Below are positions 28,444 through 37,362 of a stretch of DNA of 64,000 bases, one piece after another. The translations under genes were made by a program, and so were the position numbers. A model generated the notes under the pieces. It was not told the DNA's origin, did not search any database, and saw only the letters and a list, made by a program, of their open reading frames with translations. This stretch comes from Macrococcoides psychrotolerans. Lineage in GTDB: Bacteria > Bacillota > Bacilli > Staphylococcales > Staphylococcaceae. Positions within the stretch are counted from its first letter, which is position 1. The number at the start of each line of letters is the position of its first letter. The stretch lies in the NCBI RefSeq assembly GCF_038095555.1, contig NZ_CP124591.1, forward strand, positions 1 through 64,000, read 5' to 3'.

Positions 28444-29749
28444 AAGTATATTTAAAGGGCTAACACTTTTCATCCTTGTTTTGATGAGCGTTATATTGAC
28501 ATATAAAATATGGAACTTCAAACCTAATCTTGTGAATGTAGAAAATTCCATTACTAAAAGTTCAACGGCGTTAAGTCCTAAAAATTTAGATAATATTCAC
28601 AGTGCTTTTTTGCCATATCAAGCGGTAAGTTATGCGAATAATAATATTTATGGTACGACAAACAAAGATATATTGCTGGAATATATTAATAGTCTATCTA
28701 ATAAGAAAATAACTGCCATAAGTACAAAGCAACTCAATATTAATTATATGCCTAAAGGAATGAAAGAACGATTTCTAATATTAGATTTTGCAAGCGACTT
28801 TCCATTGTCTATGTATTTATCGGATATTTTAGATAGTACTTTTAAAGGTGATGTCGATGAAACATTTAATCGCCTCATTGTGGACAGTTATTCAAAAGAT
28901 AATTTAGTCCTATATGTCATTACTGATCATCAGACAATGGTGGCAATTGAAATGGATGCTTCGAGCAATAATTTTAATGAATTCGTTAAACATAGTGAAA
29001 AATCGATGGAATCCTATACAGGAATAATAACAAATGAACAATCGACAGACGAAAAGACAAGTATCTATGTGCCGGAACATCCTTCAGAGACTAAGAGATA
29101 TAGTTACCTTGCAGATATAATTAGTGTAGATGATATTAATAAAGCAGTGCTTGGTGATAAAAATAGTATTATCGAACGTAAAGATAAAAATGACTCAAAA
29201 ACATACAACTCTAATACAGGTATTGTGAAAGTAAAAAATAAATCAACGTATAAATTCAATAATTTATCAGAAGTCAATCATGCTAAACCTCGACCGCTTG
29301 AACACTTAATCAGCAGTTTCAATTTTATTAGTGAACATGGCGGATTTACTGATGATTATCGTTATTTTGATATAAAATCATCTGATAATGCAATCAGCTA
29401 TCAAATGTTCTTTAAAGGATATCCAGTATTTCATGAAAATCATCTTAGTGAAATTGATATTGTATGGGGAGATAAAGATGTTTATGAATATAAACGTGGT
29501 TTATATTCAACAAGCGTAGCAGTCCCTTCAACAAAAGATATTGCTAAACTTCCTTCGGCTGAAGAGGTCCGTTATAAACTCGCATCAAATCAGGAATATC
29601 ATTTTGATCAAGTCAGTAATATGATGGTCGGCTTTAACATGGTCTATTCAGATCAGGATACAATTCAATCTACATTATCTTTCGAGCCGGAGTGGTATGT
29701 GAAATACAATAATGAGTGGAGATTGTATCAAGATGGGAGGCTCGTATAA
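28436..29749 (+). CDS. walH: WalK accessory regulator WalH (YycH)
   Basis: Membrane-anchored extracytoplasmic protein that modulates WalK together with WalI. About 437 aa, with one N-terminal membrane helix (about 5-25) and a large external domain. The start is placed at ATG 28436, overlapping the walK stop by 8 nt; an in-frame ATG 15 nt upstream is possible but lies before the GACGGTGA Shine-Dalgarno-like sequence. Its stop overlaps the walI start (TAATG). Identification rests on operon position, topology and the YycH-like YPVFHENHLSEIDIVWG stretch. Confidence 0.93.
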   Translation: MYKSIFKGLTLFILVLMSVILTYKIWNFKPNLVNVENSITKSSTALSPKNLDNIHSAFLPYQAVSYANNNIYGTTNKDILLEYINSLSNKKITAISTKQLNINYMPKGMKERFLILDFASDFPLSMYLSDILDSTFKGDVDETFNRLIVDSYSKDNLVLYVITDHQTMVAIEMDASSNNFNEFVKHSEKSMESYTGIITNEQSTDEKTSIYVPEHPSETKRYSYLADIISVDDINKAVLGDKNSIIERKDKNDSKTYNSNTGIVKVKNKSTYKFNNLSEVNHAKPRPLEHLISSFNFISEHGGFTDDYRYFDIKSSDNAISYQMFFKGYPVFHENHLSEIDIVWGDKDVYEYKRGLYSTSVAVPSTKDIAKLPSAEEVRYKLASNQEYHFDQVSNMMVGFNMVYSDQDTIQSTLSFEPEWYVKYNNEWRLYQDGRLV

Positions 29750-30540
29750 TGGATTGGAAGCACGCAACGTCATTGTTTATATTTGTATTTCTCATCATTA
29801 ATATAACATTAGGCTATATATACTATGAGAAAGTACAACGTGCGAATATTGTAGAGGATACGAGCAGTGAAAAATTAGATTTTAAAAAAGAAGGTATTAA
29901 ATTAACGAAGCTTCCTTCTGCAGAGAATGTAAAGATGAATATCGTATCAGGTAAAAGTGCTGGGTTCACACAAAGCTCTTCTGATTTAGAAAAAAAAAGT
30001 GAAGAACTGAGCACAGTGACAAAAGTAGAAATTAAACCGGCAATTAAATTAACAGCAATTCAAGAAGATGATATTATAAAAGGTATTAAAAATTATTTAC
30101 TTACTGAGATTGATAAAGGAAAAGAATATACTTTAAGCGGTATTGATCGTGCTAATAAAAAGTTATATTTCGATCAGATGTATGGAGAATATCCAATATT
30201 AAATAATGATAAAGCACAGATAAAGTTTTCATATAACGAAAAGAATGAAGTAACATCATTTGAACAAACATATTTGAAAGACATCCAAGAAGGATTAGGA
30301 AAAAATAATGAAAAGAAAAAAGTAATCCCAGCGATAGAAGCATTAGAGGTACTTTATTATCAAACAAAATTAGAATGCGGCGATGAAGTTATGAGCGTAC
30401 GTTTAGGATATTATTCCATTGTGCGTGAAGTAAGAGGACAAGTATTAAAGCCGACCTGGCAAGTCGCAGTTCGTAAGGTGGATTCGTCTATTGAAACGTA
30501 CTATGTAGACGCGGTGAATCCAGAACAACCAATATTGTAA
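29749..30540 (+). CDS. walI: WalK accessory regulator WalI (YycI)
   Basis: Single-pass membrane protein with an external YycI domain that interacts with WalH and WalK. 263 aa from ATG 29749 (RBS GGGAGG at 29735-29740); an in-frame start 33 nt upstream would sit before the RBS and was rejected. TM helix at about 5-25. The C-terminal half has the conserved YPILNNDKAQIKFSYNEKNEV and PTWQVAVRK segments. The start overlaps the walH stop by 1 nt. Confidence 0.93.
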   Translation: MDWKHATSLFIFVFLIINITLGYIYYEKVQRANIVEDTSSEKLDFKKEGIKLTKLPSAENVKMNIVSGKSAGFTQSSSDLEKKSEELSTVTKVEIKPAIKLTAIQEDDIIKGIKNYLLTEIDKGKEYTLSGIDRANKKLYFDQMYGEYPILNNDKAQIKFSYNEKNEVTSFEQTYLKDIQEGLGKNNEKKKVIPAIEALEVLYYQTKLECGDEVMSVRLGYYSIVREVRGQVLKPTWQVAVRKVDSSIETYYVDAVNPEQPIL

Positions 30541-30557
30541 TTTAAGTGAGTGATAGA

Positions 30558-31349
30558 ATGATTAATATGTCAGTATTAGCAAGTGGAAGTACAGGAAATG
30601 CAGTTTACGTAGAAAGTGAAAAGGGATCACTTTTAGTAGATGCAGGACTAACAGGTAAGAAGATAGAAGGATTATTCGATCAGATTGATCGTAAAGTAGA
30701 AAACTTAAACGGGATACTTGTAACACACGAACACATCGACCATATTAAAGGACTCGGCGTATTGGCACGTAAATATCAATTACCAATATACGCGAATGAG
30801 AAGACATGGGAAAGAATTGAACATGCAGATAAGAAAATACCGAGTGATCAGAAGTTTATCTTTAATCCATATGAAACAAAATCAATCGCAGGCATGGATA
30901 TTGAGTCGTTCGGTGTGTCACACGATGCGGTAGATCCGCAATTTTATATCTTCAATAATAATTATAAGAAACTTACAGTTATTACGGATACGGGATACGT
31001 ATCTGACCGTATGAAAGGTATGATTCACGGAAGTGATTGTTATGTGTTTGAAAGCAATCATGATGTAGATATGCTGCGTATGGGCCGTTACCCATGGAAA
31101 ACGAAACAGCGTATATTAAGTGATATGGGACATGTTTCCAACGAAGATGCTGCGTATGCAATGCGTGATGTGATTACTGGTAGTACAAAGCGTATATATC
31201 TTTCACATCTCTCTCAAGATAATAATATGAAAGATATTGCACGTATGAGCGTACAACAAATATTAAATGCACACGATATTGATACTGAGAATGAAGTGGT
31301 GATCTGTGATACAGATAAAGCCGTGGCAACACCAATTTATGAGATTTAA
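30558..31349 (+). CDS. walJ: Metallo-beta-lactamase-fold hydrolase WalJ (YycJ)
   Basis: MBL-fold 5'-3' exonuclease-like protein linked to the WalRK operon, with a proposed role in DNA repair. 263 aa. Metal ligands THEHIDH near residue 55, plus downstream His/Asp motifs (SHDAVDPQFY, ITDTGYVSDR, ESNHDVDML, YLSHLSQDNN). ATG 30558 has AAGTGAG at 7-nt spacing; the GTG at 30546 has no RBS. It ends the wal operon; a terminator follows about 95 nt downstream. Confidence 0.95.
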   Translation: MINMSVLASGSTGNAVYVESEKGSLLVDAGLTGKKIEGLFDQIDRKVENLNGILVTHEHIDHIKGLGVLARKYQLPIYANEKTWERIEHADKKIPSDQKFIFNPYETKSIAGMDIESFGVSHDAVDPQFYIFNNNYKKLTVITDTGYVSDRMKGMIHGSDCYVFESNHDVDMLRMGRYPWKTKQRILSDMGHVSNEDAAYAMRDVITGSTKRIYLSHLSQDNNMKDIARMSVQQILNAHDIDTENEVVICDTDKAVATPIYEI

Positions 31350-31444
31350 GTATTCACATGTGTATAAGTATAGAAAATTCACAAAATATGTGCATAACTA
31401 TGGATAACTTTGTGCATAAATAATAAGTTATACACAAAAAAGAA

Positions 31445-31476
31445 AAGATGTTCGGTAAAACGGGCATCTTTTTTAT
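31445..31476 (+). terminator. Terminator of the wal operon
   Basis: AAGATGTTCG / CGGGCATCTT stem (with G-U pairs), GTAAAA loop, TTTTTTATTTTT tail. Confidence 0.82.
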
Positions 31477-31608
31477 TTTTATGCATTGTAATTTTACAAA
31501 AATTATATGAATAACCTTTAAAATGTGATTATAATAGGATTGTGAAATGTGAATATGTGATTAACTTGTGGATAAGTAGGATAACTTTTATAAAAGGAAT
31601 GAATAAAC

Positions 31609-32088
31609 ATGAAAATAACAATAATAACTGTGGGTAAGTTGAAAGAGAAGTACTGGAAGATGGCTGTAGATGAATATGTAAAAAGACTTGGTGCATATAC
31701 TAAATTGGAACTCGTTGAGGTAGCTGACGAGAAAGACTCGGATAATATGAGTGAGAAAGATATCGAGATTGCGAAGAAGAAAGAAGCGGAAAGAATATTG
31801 AGCAAGGTGAAGGAGGACAGCTTTGTATATACGTTAGAAATTCTTGGCAAGCAGCTCGACTCTGTGCAGTTATCAAAAGAGATGGAGCAAAAGATGAACA
31901 CCGGTAAAAGTCACTTAACCTTTATCATTGGAGGATCAAACGGTCTGCATCAAAGTGTTATGAATCGCTCTAACTACGCCCTATCATTTAGTAAGATGAC
32001 ATTTCCGCATCAGATGATGAAAGTGATACTGCTGGAGCAAGTGTATCGAGGGTTTAGAATAATTAGGAATGAATCGTATCATAAGTAA
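31609..32088 (+). CDS. rlmH: 23S rRNA (pseudouridine1915-N3)-methyltransferase RlmH
   Basis: SPOUT methyltransferase modifying pseudouridine 1915 of 23S rRNA in the assembled ribosome. 159 aa. The C-terminal SAM knot is clear (LTFIIGGSNGLHQSV and SFSKMTFPHQMMKVILLEQVYRGFRIIRNESYHK). RBS AAAGGAATG. Its final codons are the attachment site of the SCC element. Insertion kept the protein sequence but displaced the chromosomal terminator to the far side of the element. Confidence 0.98.
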   Translation: MKITIITVGKLKEKYWKMAVDEYVKRLGAYTKLELVEVADEKDSDNMSEKDIEIAKKKEAERILSKVKEDSFVYTLEILGKQLDSVQLSKEMEQKMNTGKSHLTFIIGGSNGLHQSVMNRSNYALSFSKMTFPHQMMKVILLEQVYRGFRIIRNESYHK

Positions 32089-32097
32089 TGAGGTTTA
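32071..32097 (+). repeat. attL: attL of the SCC element (end of rlmH)
   Basis: 27-bp direct repeat matching attR at 26 of 27 positions (CAT versus CAC in the middle). It encodes the last RlmH residues ESYHK and the stop, the known SCC integration point. Confidence 0.93.
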
Positions 32098-32149
32098 CCT
32101 TTTCGATTATTTAAAGAATAATTTCTAATTAGTTGTATACATTTCATTA

Positions 32150-32158
32150 TGGTATAAT
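32150..32158 (+). promoter_or_regulatory. Extended -10 promoter for the left-end nuclease gene
   Basis: TGGTATAAT (TGn extended -10 with consensus TATAAT at 32153-32158), 35 nt upstream of the TTG start; no good -35 is visible. Confidence 0.6.
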
Positions 32159-32192
32159 ATTGATAATATGTTACTTGAGCGGAGGATGAAAT

Positions 32193-33638
32193 TTGTCTAA
32201 TTTATATATTTTATCGGAAGAAAGACCTAAAAAGAGTGTTATCACGCAGTTAATATTATTATCTGAGGAAAGACTGAAAAAAGATAGTAAAAAAAAACAT
32301 AAAGATTCTGATGATTTGGAAGGAAAGGTATTATCTGCATCAGAGGAACCATTAGATATTAAAATTATCCCTGAAATAATAAACGGAAAATTTACTTTTA
32401 ATTATTATGTTGATGGATATTCATCAAAATGGTTTGATAAAATAATAATTAAGTTATCTAAAGGTTACTCAAGTTTTATGGATTTTTTAGTTTTTTATCA
32501 AGATAAGCAGCCAGATCCTTCAAAGAGTAATAAATTATTATTTGCGGTTGAAGAAACTAAAACTAGAGATTCTGAAAGTAGAAATACAGGTGTATATCAA
32601 CGCGGTACAAAATTTATTTTTTTCAATCATTATTTCCCTGATACTCCTATTTACATGTTATACAACGATAGTAATGAGGATTCTGAAAAACAGCCGTCAG
32701 ACACTAGCATATTTGGTACTAATTTATATAAAAATTTGGAAGTTGAAATATTGGGCAAAGATGATAGATGGTTTAGTAGCTTCAGTAGTATAGAAGATTT
32801 AATCAATTTTAAATCTAATATGCGTAAACCACCAAAAAGTAATGTGCCTATGGAAATAATGAAAAATAATGATGTAATATATATTTCTGGTATTTTGAGT
32901 AAACCTAAAGATAAAGGTAATGTCGGACATGATCCAAATATTGGTGCACTATCTTTAATAAGTGCAGTTCTTCGTAAGTTGGGGTGGTGTGGTGATATTA
33001 TAATTACGAAACATGGTGTTAGGCAGGAATATGTGAATGCTAATAAAAAAAATAAGTTTTTACTTATGTGTTGTATTCTTAATATTAAGCTCGAAGGATT
33101 AGATTTAAATTATAAAGAAATTCAGGCAAATATGCCAAGAAATTATTGGAAATACGAAGAATCTAGTGAAAAAATAGCTGATATATTCTTACATTTAATC
33201 TGTGATATGCATGGTATTCCAGCAATATATGAGAATCATGCTGGTAGTGAAAGAGGATATTTTGTCGATAGTAAAATGAAGAATATTGTAATTTTAAAAA
33301 AAAATATTCATAAAGAGTTATACTATATACCTGATGTATTAATTGCTAATCATCAAGGAAAAGAACTGCTGCTAATTGAAGGGAAAGTTTATGAAAAATA
33401 TCATCAAGGGGTTTTAGAACTTGAAAATTACACAACTTTTGAAGAAGATTATTTAAAAAAGTATTATAGTGAGTATAAATATGAAAAGTGGGTTACTCTA
33501 TATTCAAGTAAAGGAATGCAAACCCTTCCACATGAAAAAGTATTGTTGCTAATTAATAGTGAAGGAACCATTGTTTTGAACGACAAAGCACCTGAATGGT
33601 TAAAGCATATATTCACTCTTGAAAAAATTAAATTCTAA
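32193..33638 (+). CDS. Probable type II restriction endonuclease (PD-(D/E)XK)
   Basis: 481 aa, TTG start with RBS GGAGG 7 nt upstream. The C-terminal region has a PD-(D/E)XK arrangement: PD at 380-381 and EGK at 396-398 (YIPDVLIANHQGKELLLIEGK). The first ~300 residues match no family I can name and could be the DNA-recognition part. It is convergent with a fused double adenine methyltransferase and separated from it by a shared terminator. A FokI-like type IIS system (one endonuclease plus one double methylase for an asymmetric site) is the simplest reading. Target sequence and activity are unknown. Confidence 0.7.
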   Translation: MSNLYILSEERPKKSVITQLILLSEERLKKDSKKKHKDSDDLEGKVLSASEEPLDIKIIPEIINGKFTFNYYVDGYSSKWFDKIIIKLSKGYSSFMDFLVFYQDKQPDPSKSNKLLFAVEETKTRDSESRNTGVYQRGTKFIFFNHYFPDTPIYMLYNDSNEDSEKQPSDTSIFGTNLYKNLEVEILGKDDRWFSSFSSIEDLINFKSNMRKPPKSNVPMEIMKNNDVIYISGILSKPKDKGNVGHDPNIGALSLISAVLRKLGWCGDIIITKHGVRQEYVNANKKNKFLLMCCILNIKLEGLDLNYKEIQANMPRNYWKYEESSEKIADIFLHLICDMHGIPAIYENHAGSERGYFVDSKMKNIVILKKNIHKELYYIPDVLIANHQGKELLLIEGKVYEKYHQGVLELENYTTFEEDYLKKYYSEYKYEKWVTLYSSKGMQTLPHEKVLLLINSEGTIVLNDKAPEWLKHIFTLEKIKF

Positions 33639-33653
33639 ATATTATATAAAAAA

Positions 33654-33691
33654 AACAACTTTTTACTTTGTTAATACAGTAAAAAGTTGTT
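33654..33691. terminator. Bidirectional terminator between endonuclease and methyltransferase
   Basis: AACAACTTTTTACT / AGTAAAAAGTTGTT stem flanked by A-run and T-run. Confidence 0.88.
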
Positions 33692-33695
33692 TTTT

Positions 33696-35627
33696 TTATT
33701 TTAAAATTTTGAACGTTACTGGATCATAATTAGTGACTAAGACTTCTTCACTTTTTAGTCTTTGTGTATTATATGAGGAGTTCTTATAAGTATGAGTTAA
33801 ATAATGTATTTGCACATTGTTTTCGTTAGCAAATTGTTTTAATAAGTGATGCTCTTTGCTCTTATGTGTCAATACGTTACTAAGTGCGTATCGAATATTA
33901 TTATTCGTTAAATCGCACATTAAATTGTACATTTCTATTTCTTGATTCTCATTCCAATTTGTAAAGCCCCTATTACCATCGTTATAACTTCCAGTCGTTA
34001 TTATATAAGGAGGATCCAAATAAACGAAAGATTCTTCATCTAAACTTGAAATATCAAAATCTTGGAAGTACATATCTAAAAAAGTATAATCTAAGCTTTG
34101 TAACTTACTTACAAAATTTAATAAATTGTTTTTCATATTTTCGCTAAAATGACTTCTATTTTTACCGAAAGGATTATTGTATATCATATTATTATTAAAT
34201 CTTATTTGATAATTATAAGAATATGATATTAGAACATATAAATCCAATGGATTGGGATTAGTATTATACATTTTTCGAAAATTAATATAACTTTCTTCAT
34301 TTGTTTTACTTAAATTAAACTCTGCAATACGATTTTCTACCATTTTTATTAATTCATTAACGTCCATGTTAGCAAAATATCTAAACATTTCATTTATTTT
34401 ATCGTTCATATCAACAAAAATATGCTTATTTGCTGTGACATTAATTCCTACATTAGCTCCACCGGAGAATAGGTCTACAAAAGTCGTAATGTTTCGAGGA
34501 AATAAAGGTAGGATTTGATTCAATAATCGATGTTTTCCTCCAATATAATTTAATGGACTTTTTATTAGCTTACTTTTATTATTAATATTTTGAGGAGGAG
34601 TATAGCTTTTCTTTTCATATTTTTTTATATAAAAGAGATACTCATATAACTCTGATTTTTGAGAAGTAATTTTAGATTTGTATTTTCGATAGGGGATTTT
34701 AACAACGTCGACATTTCCATCTATAGAACTATTTTTTAATAATGAATATATATCTTCAAATGGAATTATTCCCTCATCATTATAACTCAATATTACATGC
34801 GTGGATTTAAGGTTAGTAATAAGATCTTCTAAAGCTTCGTATGCATTTTTTGTCATTGAATATTTACTTTTTAATGGTGACCATTCAAAAATTTTAGTTT
34901 TTCCACGTAATTCTGGTTGCTCGTCTCTTGCTATATTTTCGAGTAAGTGATAATTTGACGCATACTGTCTTTTATTGTATGGAATATCTATATAGCAAAT
35001 ATCTACTTCTAGTTCTCTCACTAACAAATTGGAGTCAATGTTGTATGCCTTATTATTTTTATAATTATCTTTTACTTCTAAGGGTTCTAGAATTAATTTA
35101 TTTAAAGCTCTTTTATCCCAATGTTTTAAGAAGGCACCATATGTCCCGGTGATATTACTGATATAAGGTATTGCTTCGATTAAACATGAGAGTAAATAAT
35201 AATATTCTGTGTTATTTATCAAATTATCATTTAACCAAGAATTTATTGTATATCTAATAAAATCAATACGTGACCCATTTTCTTCTGTAATATACATAGC
35301 ATCACCCAAAGGTGTGTAATTATAACTATAATAATTACTTTCTTTAAAAGTCATTGCGTTAAAATCATTATTTAAATATTCAAAAGGATCGAATTTTAAA
35401 TTTTTAAAAGTCGGACTTATATTATTTTCTATTGTAGCTTTTGCATTAACAAAGCTAAAATACAATAGGTCATTAGTAATAATCTCATACTCATCTTTAA
35501 AATACCTACCAACTGCGTTAGTTCCTGCAAAAAGGTCTAAAAATACTTTTTCATCACCTAGTACATGTTTCTTTAATAAAATGTCAATTTCTTCTAACAA
35601 ATTAGTTTTTGAACCAATATATCTCAT
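33696..35627 (-). CDS. Fused double DNA adenine-N6 methyltransferase (D12 class, type IIS-like)
   Basis: Two complete Dam/D12-class methyltransferase domains in one 643-aa chain, an architecture and length like M.FokI. The first domain has MRYIGSKTNLL, motif I FLDLFAGTNAVG (29-40) and catalytic motif IV at 214-217, which reads DIPY rather than DPPY. The second has LNYIGGKHRLL (359-369), motif I VDLFSGGANVG (384-394) and a canonical DPPY at 538-541. Each domain would methylate adenine on one strand of an asymmetric site. It is convergent with a probable endonuclease. RBS for the ATG at 35627 is weak (AGGTT). Confidence 0.9.
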   Translation of the reverse strand: MRYIGSKTNLLEEIDILLKKHVLGDEKVFLDLFAGTNAVGRYFKDEYEIITNDLLYFSFVNAKATIENNISPTFKNLKFDPFEYLNNDFNAMTFKESNYYSYNYTPLGDAMYITEENGSRIDFIRYTINSWLNDNLINNTEYYYLLSCLIEAIPYISNITGTYGAFLKHWDKRALNKLILEPLEVKDNYKNNKAYNIDSNLLVRELEVDICYIDIPYNKRQYASNYHLLENIARDEQPELRGKTKIFEWSPLKSKYSMTKNAYEALEDLITNLKSTHVILSYNDEGIIPFEDIYSLLKNSSIDGNVDVVKIPYRKYKSKITSQKSELYEYLFYIKKYEKKSYTPPQNINNKSKLIKSPLNYIGGKHRLLNQILPLFPRNITTFVDLFSGGANVGINVTANKHIFVDMNDKINEMFRYFANMDVNELIKMVENRIAEFNLSKTNEESYINFRKMYNTNPNPLDLYVLISYSYNYQIRFNNNMIYNNPFGKNRSHFSENMKNNLLNFVSKLQSLDYTFLDMYFQDFDISSLDEESFVYLDPPYIITTGSYNDGNRGFTNWNENQEIEMYNLMCDLTNNNIRYALSNVLTHKSKEHHLLKQFANENNVQIHYLTHTYKNSSYNTQRLKSEEVLVTNYDPVTFKILK

Positions 35628-35685
35628 CTTTTAACCTACTTTCTAAATTATAATATACACTAGTTTGAAATAAAACAATATAATA

Positions 35686-35721
35686 ACTCCATCTTACTAT
35701 AGCAATAAAGTAAGATGGAGT
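35686..35721. terminator. Terminator downstream of the 127-aa gene
   Basis: Perfect 13-bp stem ACTCCATCTTACT / AGTAAGATGGAGT; on the minus strand it follows the gene ending at 35748. Confidence 0.75.
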
Positions 35722-35747
35722 CTGTGAGATTCATAGAAAATAAATAT

Positions 35748-36131
35748 TTAATAAATATTTATTGATATTTCAGTATGATTTATTGATTGTATAATAATTG
35801 TATAATTATCATCAAGAATAATTGCTAGTTCATCATTTTCAACTAACTTTTTAATAGTATTTATAGTATCTTCTAACTGTTTAATAACCGCTTCAGGCGA
35901 CACACGAGCAGACTTCTTCTCATCGAAACGTTCGTAGGTAATATTTTCTGGATCGTCAGCGTTATAGCCCACGATGAAACGAAATCTATTGCTATCATTA
36001 AGGACTTTTAATGCTTTATGCAACTCGTTGATATCTTGTTTTCCGATGTAACAACTGCCACAGTCTCTTAGGTCTTGGTTGAGTTTATAATCAATATAGA
36101 TAAGCTCTTTAATTCTATCAGCAAGTATCAT
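35748..36131 (-). CDS. Unrecognised 127-aa SCC protein
   Basis: I do not recognise this family. The product is soluble, acidic-to-neutral and mixed alpha/beta by inspection. A CGSCYIG segment near residue 23 could be a Cys pair. A central KALKVLNDSNRFRFIVGYNADDPEN region is followed by a helical stretch (VIKQLEDTINTIKKLVEND). RBS AGGAG is well placed upstream of the ATG (36131). It sits alone between two terminators, between the methyltransferase and the membrane-protein paralogues. Confidence 0.7.
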   Translation of the reverse strand: MILADRIKELIYIDYKLNQDLRDCGSCYIGKQDINELHKALKVLNDSNRFRFIVGYNADDPENITYERFDEKKSARVSPEAVIKQLEDTINTIKKLVENDELAIILDDNYTIIIQSINHTEISINIY

Positions 36132-36250
36132 AAGTGGCTCCTGATGATTGATTTTGTCATTACTATTTTATAATGATATATACGCATTGTGTAAAATTAT
36201 CCATGTGAATTTAGAATATTTACATATAGTTAAAAAACTAAAAAAATTTA

Positions 36251-36288
36251 AAATACGCTCATCTCTGCAATTAGAGATGAGCGTATTT
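36251..36288. terminator. Strong terminator downstream of the 254-aa membrane protein gene
   Basis: Perfect 16-bp stem AAATACGCTCATCTCT / AGAGATGAGCGTATTT with 6-nt loop and flanking A/T runs. The 36132-36390 interval holds nothing else recognisable. Confidence 0.85.
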
Positions 36289-36390
36289 ATTATTTAATAA
36301 CTTTATCTTTTTTCTTCTAGCGAGGTGCCAAGCAACCAACGTAGATAACCTTAAATAGTAAGTATGACCAGAAGAGATAGTTATTTCTAT

Positions 36391-37155
36391 CTATCTAGTT
36401 GCTCTAGCAGGTACATAAACATCAGATATTTTATCAGTCATTATTCCATTCCATATTTCTACATTACCATCACTATGTACGATAATAGTATTGCTTCCAG
36501 AACCTGATTTGTTGTTTGCTGCAACTTTATAAACAATCTCATCATCATTATCTACAACTTTTTCAATGACTTTCATTGTTAATCGAGAAGAATCACCACC
36601 ATCAATATCAACTGCTTCAGCAGCCTTTTGAAGTGCGTCTTCTTCACTGAATAGTATTTTTTTACCATTCTCTAGTTCATTAAACATTTGTTCACACCTA
36701 ATGTTATTCTGCTGATTATATATTGACTCTTTTATTTGTTCTTTAATATTTCCAGGATCACCGCCTGGCTTACACCAACCATTTAATGTGCCTTCTTGAA
36801 TGAGAGTAGAGTACCCTTCCATAAGCTCATCGGTATTATAGTTATCTAAGTTACATTGAGTATTTTGAAATGCTTCTTCCCATATGCATTCGGAAGCAGT
36901 CTTACTAAGATTATTATCGGTTACTTTATCTTCGGATGATTTCTCGCTTGCTTTAGATTCGTTTGATTGCGTTTTTTTATCTTGTTTAGCATCAGCTTTT
37001 TTATTTTTTTCTTCACTTTCTATTTTTGCCAGCTCAAGTTTGATTTTTTCTTTTTCTATTTGTGTTTCTTGATGTTTATTGTAAGCAAAGAATGATAATA
37101 GTCCGATCCCTAAGAGGATTAATAATGATAGTAATATAGCTGATATTTTTTTCAT
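36391..37155 (-). CDS. Membrane-anchored secreted protein, paralogue A
   Basis: 254 aa. One N-terminal membrane helix (about 5-25) is followed by a highly charged, coiled-coil-like stretch (about 30-60) and a low-complexity K/S/E/D linker, then an external domain with at least four Cys (CIWEEAFQNTQC, WCKPGG, IRCEQ) and a C-terminal beta-rich part. The N-terminal half resembles the protein encoded at 37363-38073, so the two are paralogues. No lipobox is seen. RBS GGAGAA. Function unknown; a surface or host/phage-exclusion role is only a guess. Confidence 0.72.
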   Translation of the reverse strand: MKKISAILLSLLILLGIGLLSFFAYNKHQETQIEKEKIKLELAKIESEEKNKKADAKQDKKTQSNESKASEKSSEDKVTDNNLSKTASECIWEEAFQNTQCNLDNYNTDELMEGYSTLIQEGTLNGWCKPGGDPGNIKEQIKESIYNQQNNIRCEQMFNELENGKKILFSEEDALQKAAEAVDIDGGDSSRLTMKVIEKVVDNDDEIVYKVAANNKSGSGSNTIIVHSDGNVEIWNGIMTDKISDVYVPARATR

Positions 37156-37178
37156 AATAGTTCTCCTTTGTTGTTAAA

Positions 37179-37280
37179 TTACGGAGTGTGTTGTTCTTCA
37201 ATTGCTGCTTCTAGTTCATCCATAATTTTTGTATATTCATCCGGTGTAACATAATGGCAGCCAATTTTTTGCACTATCAT
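37179..37280 (-). pseudogene. Truncated C-terminal fragment of a third paralogue
   Basis: A 33-codon stretch ending HYVTPDEYTKIMDELEAAIEEQ plus HTP and stop. The HYVTPDEY segment parallels YYVMPEEY and YITPQDY of the neighbouring paralogue (37363-38073). No RBS or signal region remains, so it appears to be the leftover 3' end of another copy. Confidence 0.55.
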
Positions 37281-37362
37281 ATGAACTAGCTGCATGTAAA
37301 GTCTTTAACTATCCTTCAGTGTAGATATTTAATGATAATCCAATCAAATTTGATAACTTTAG

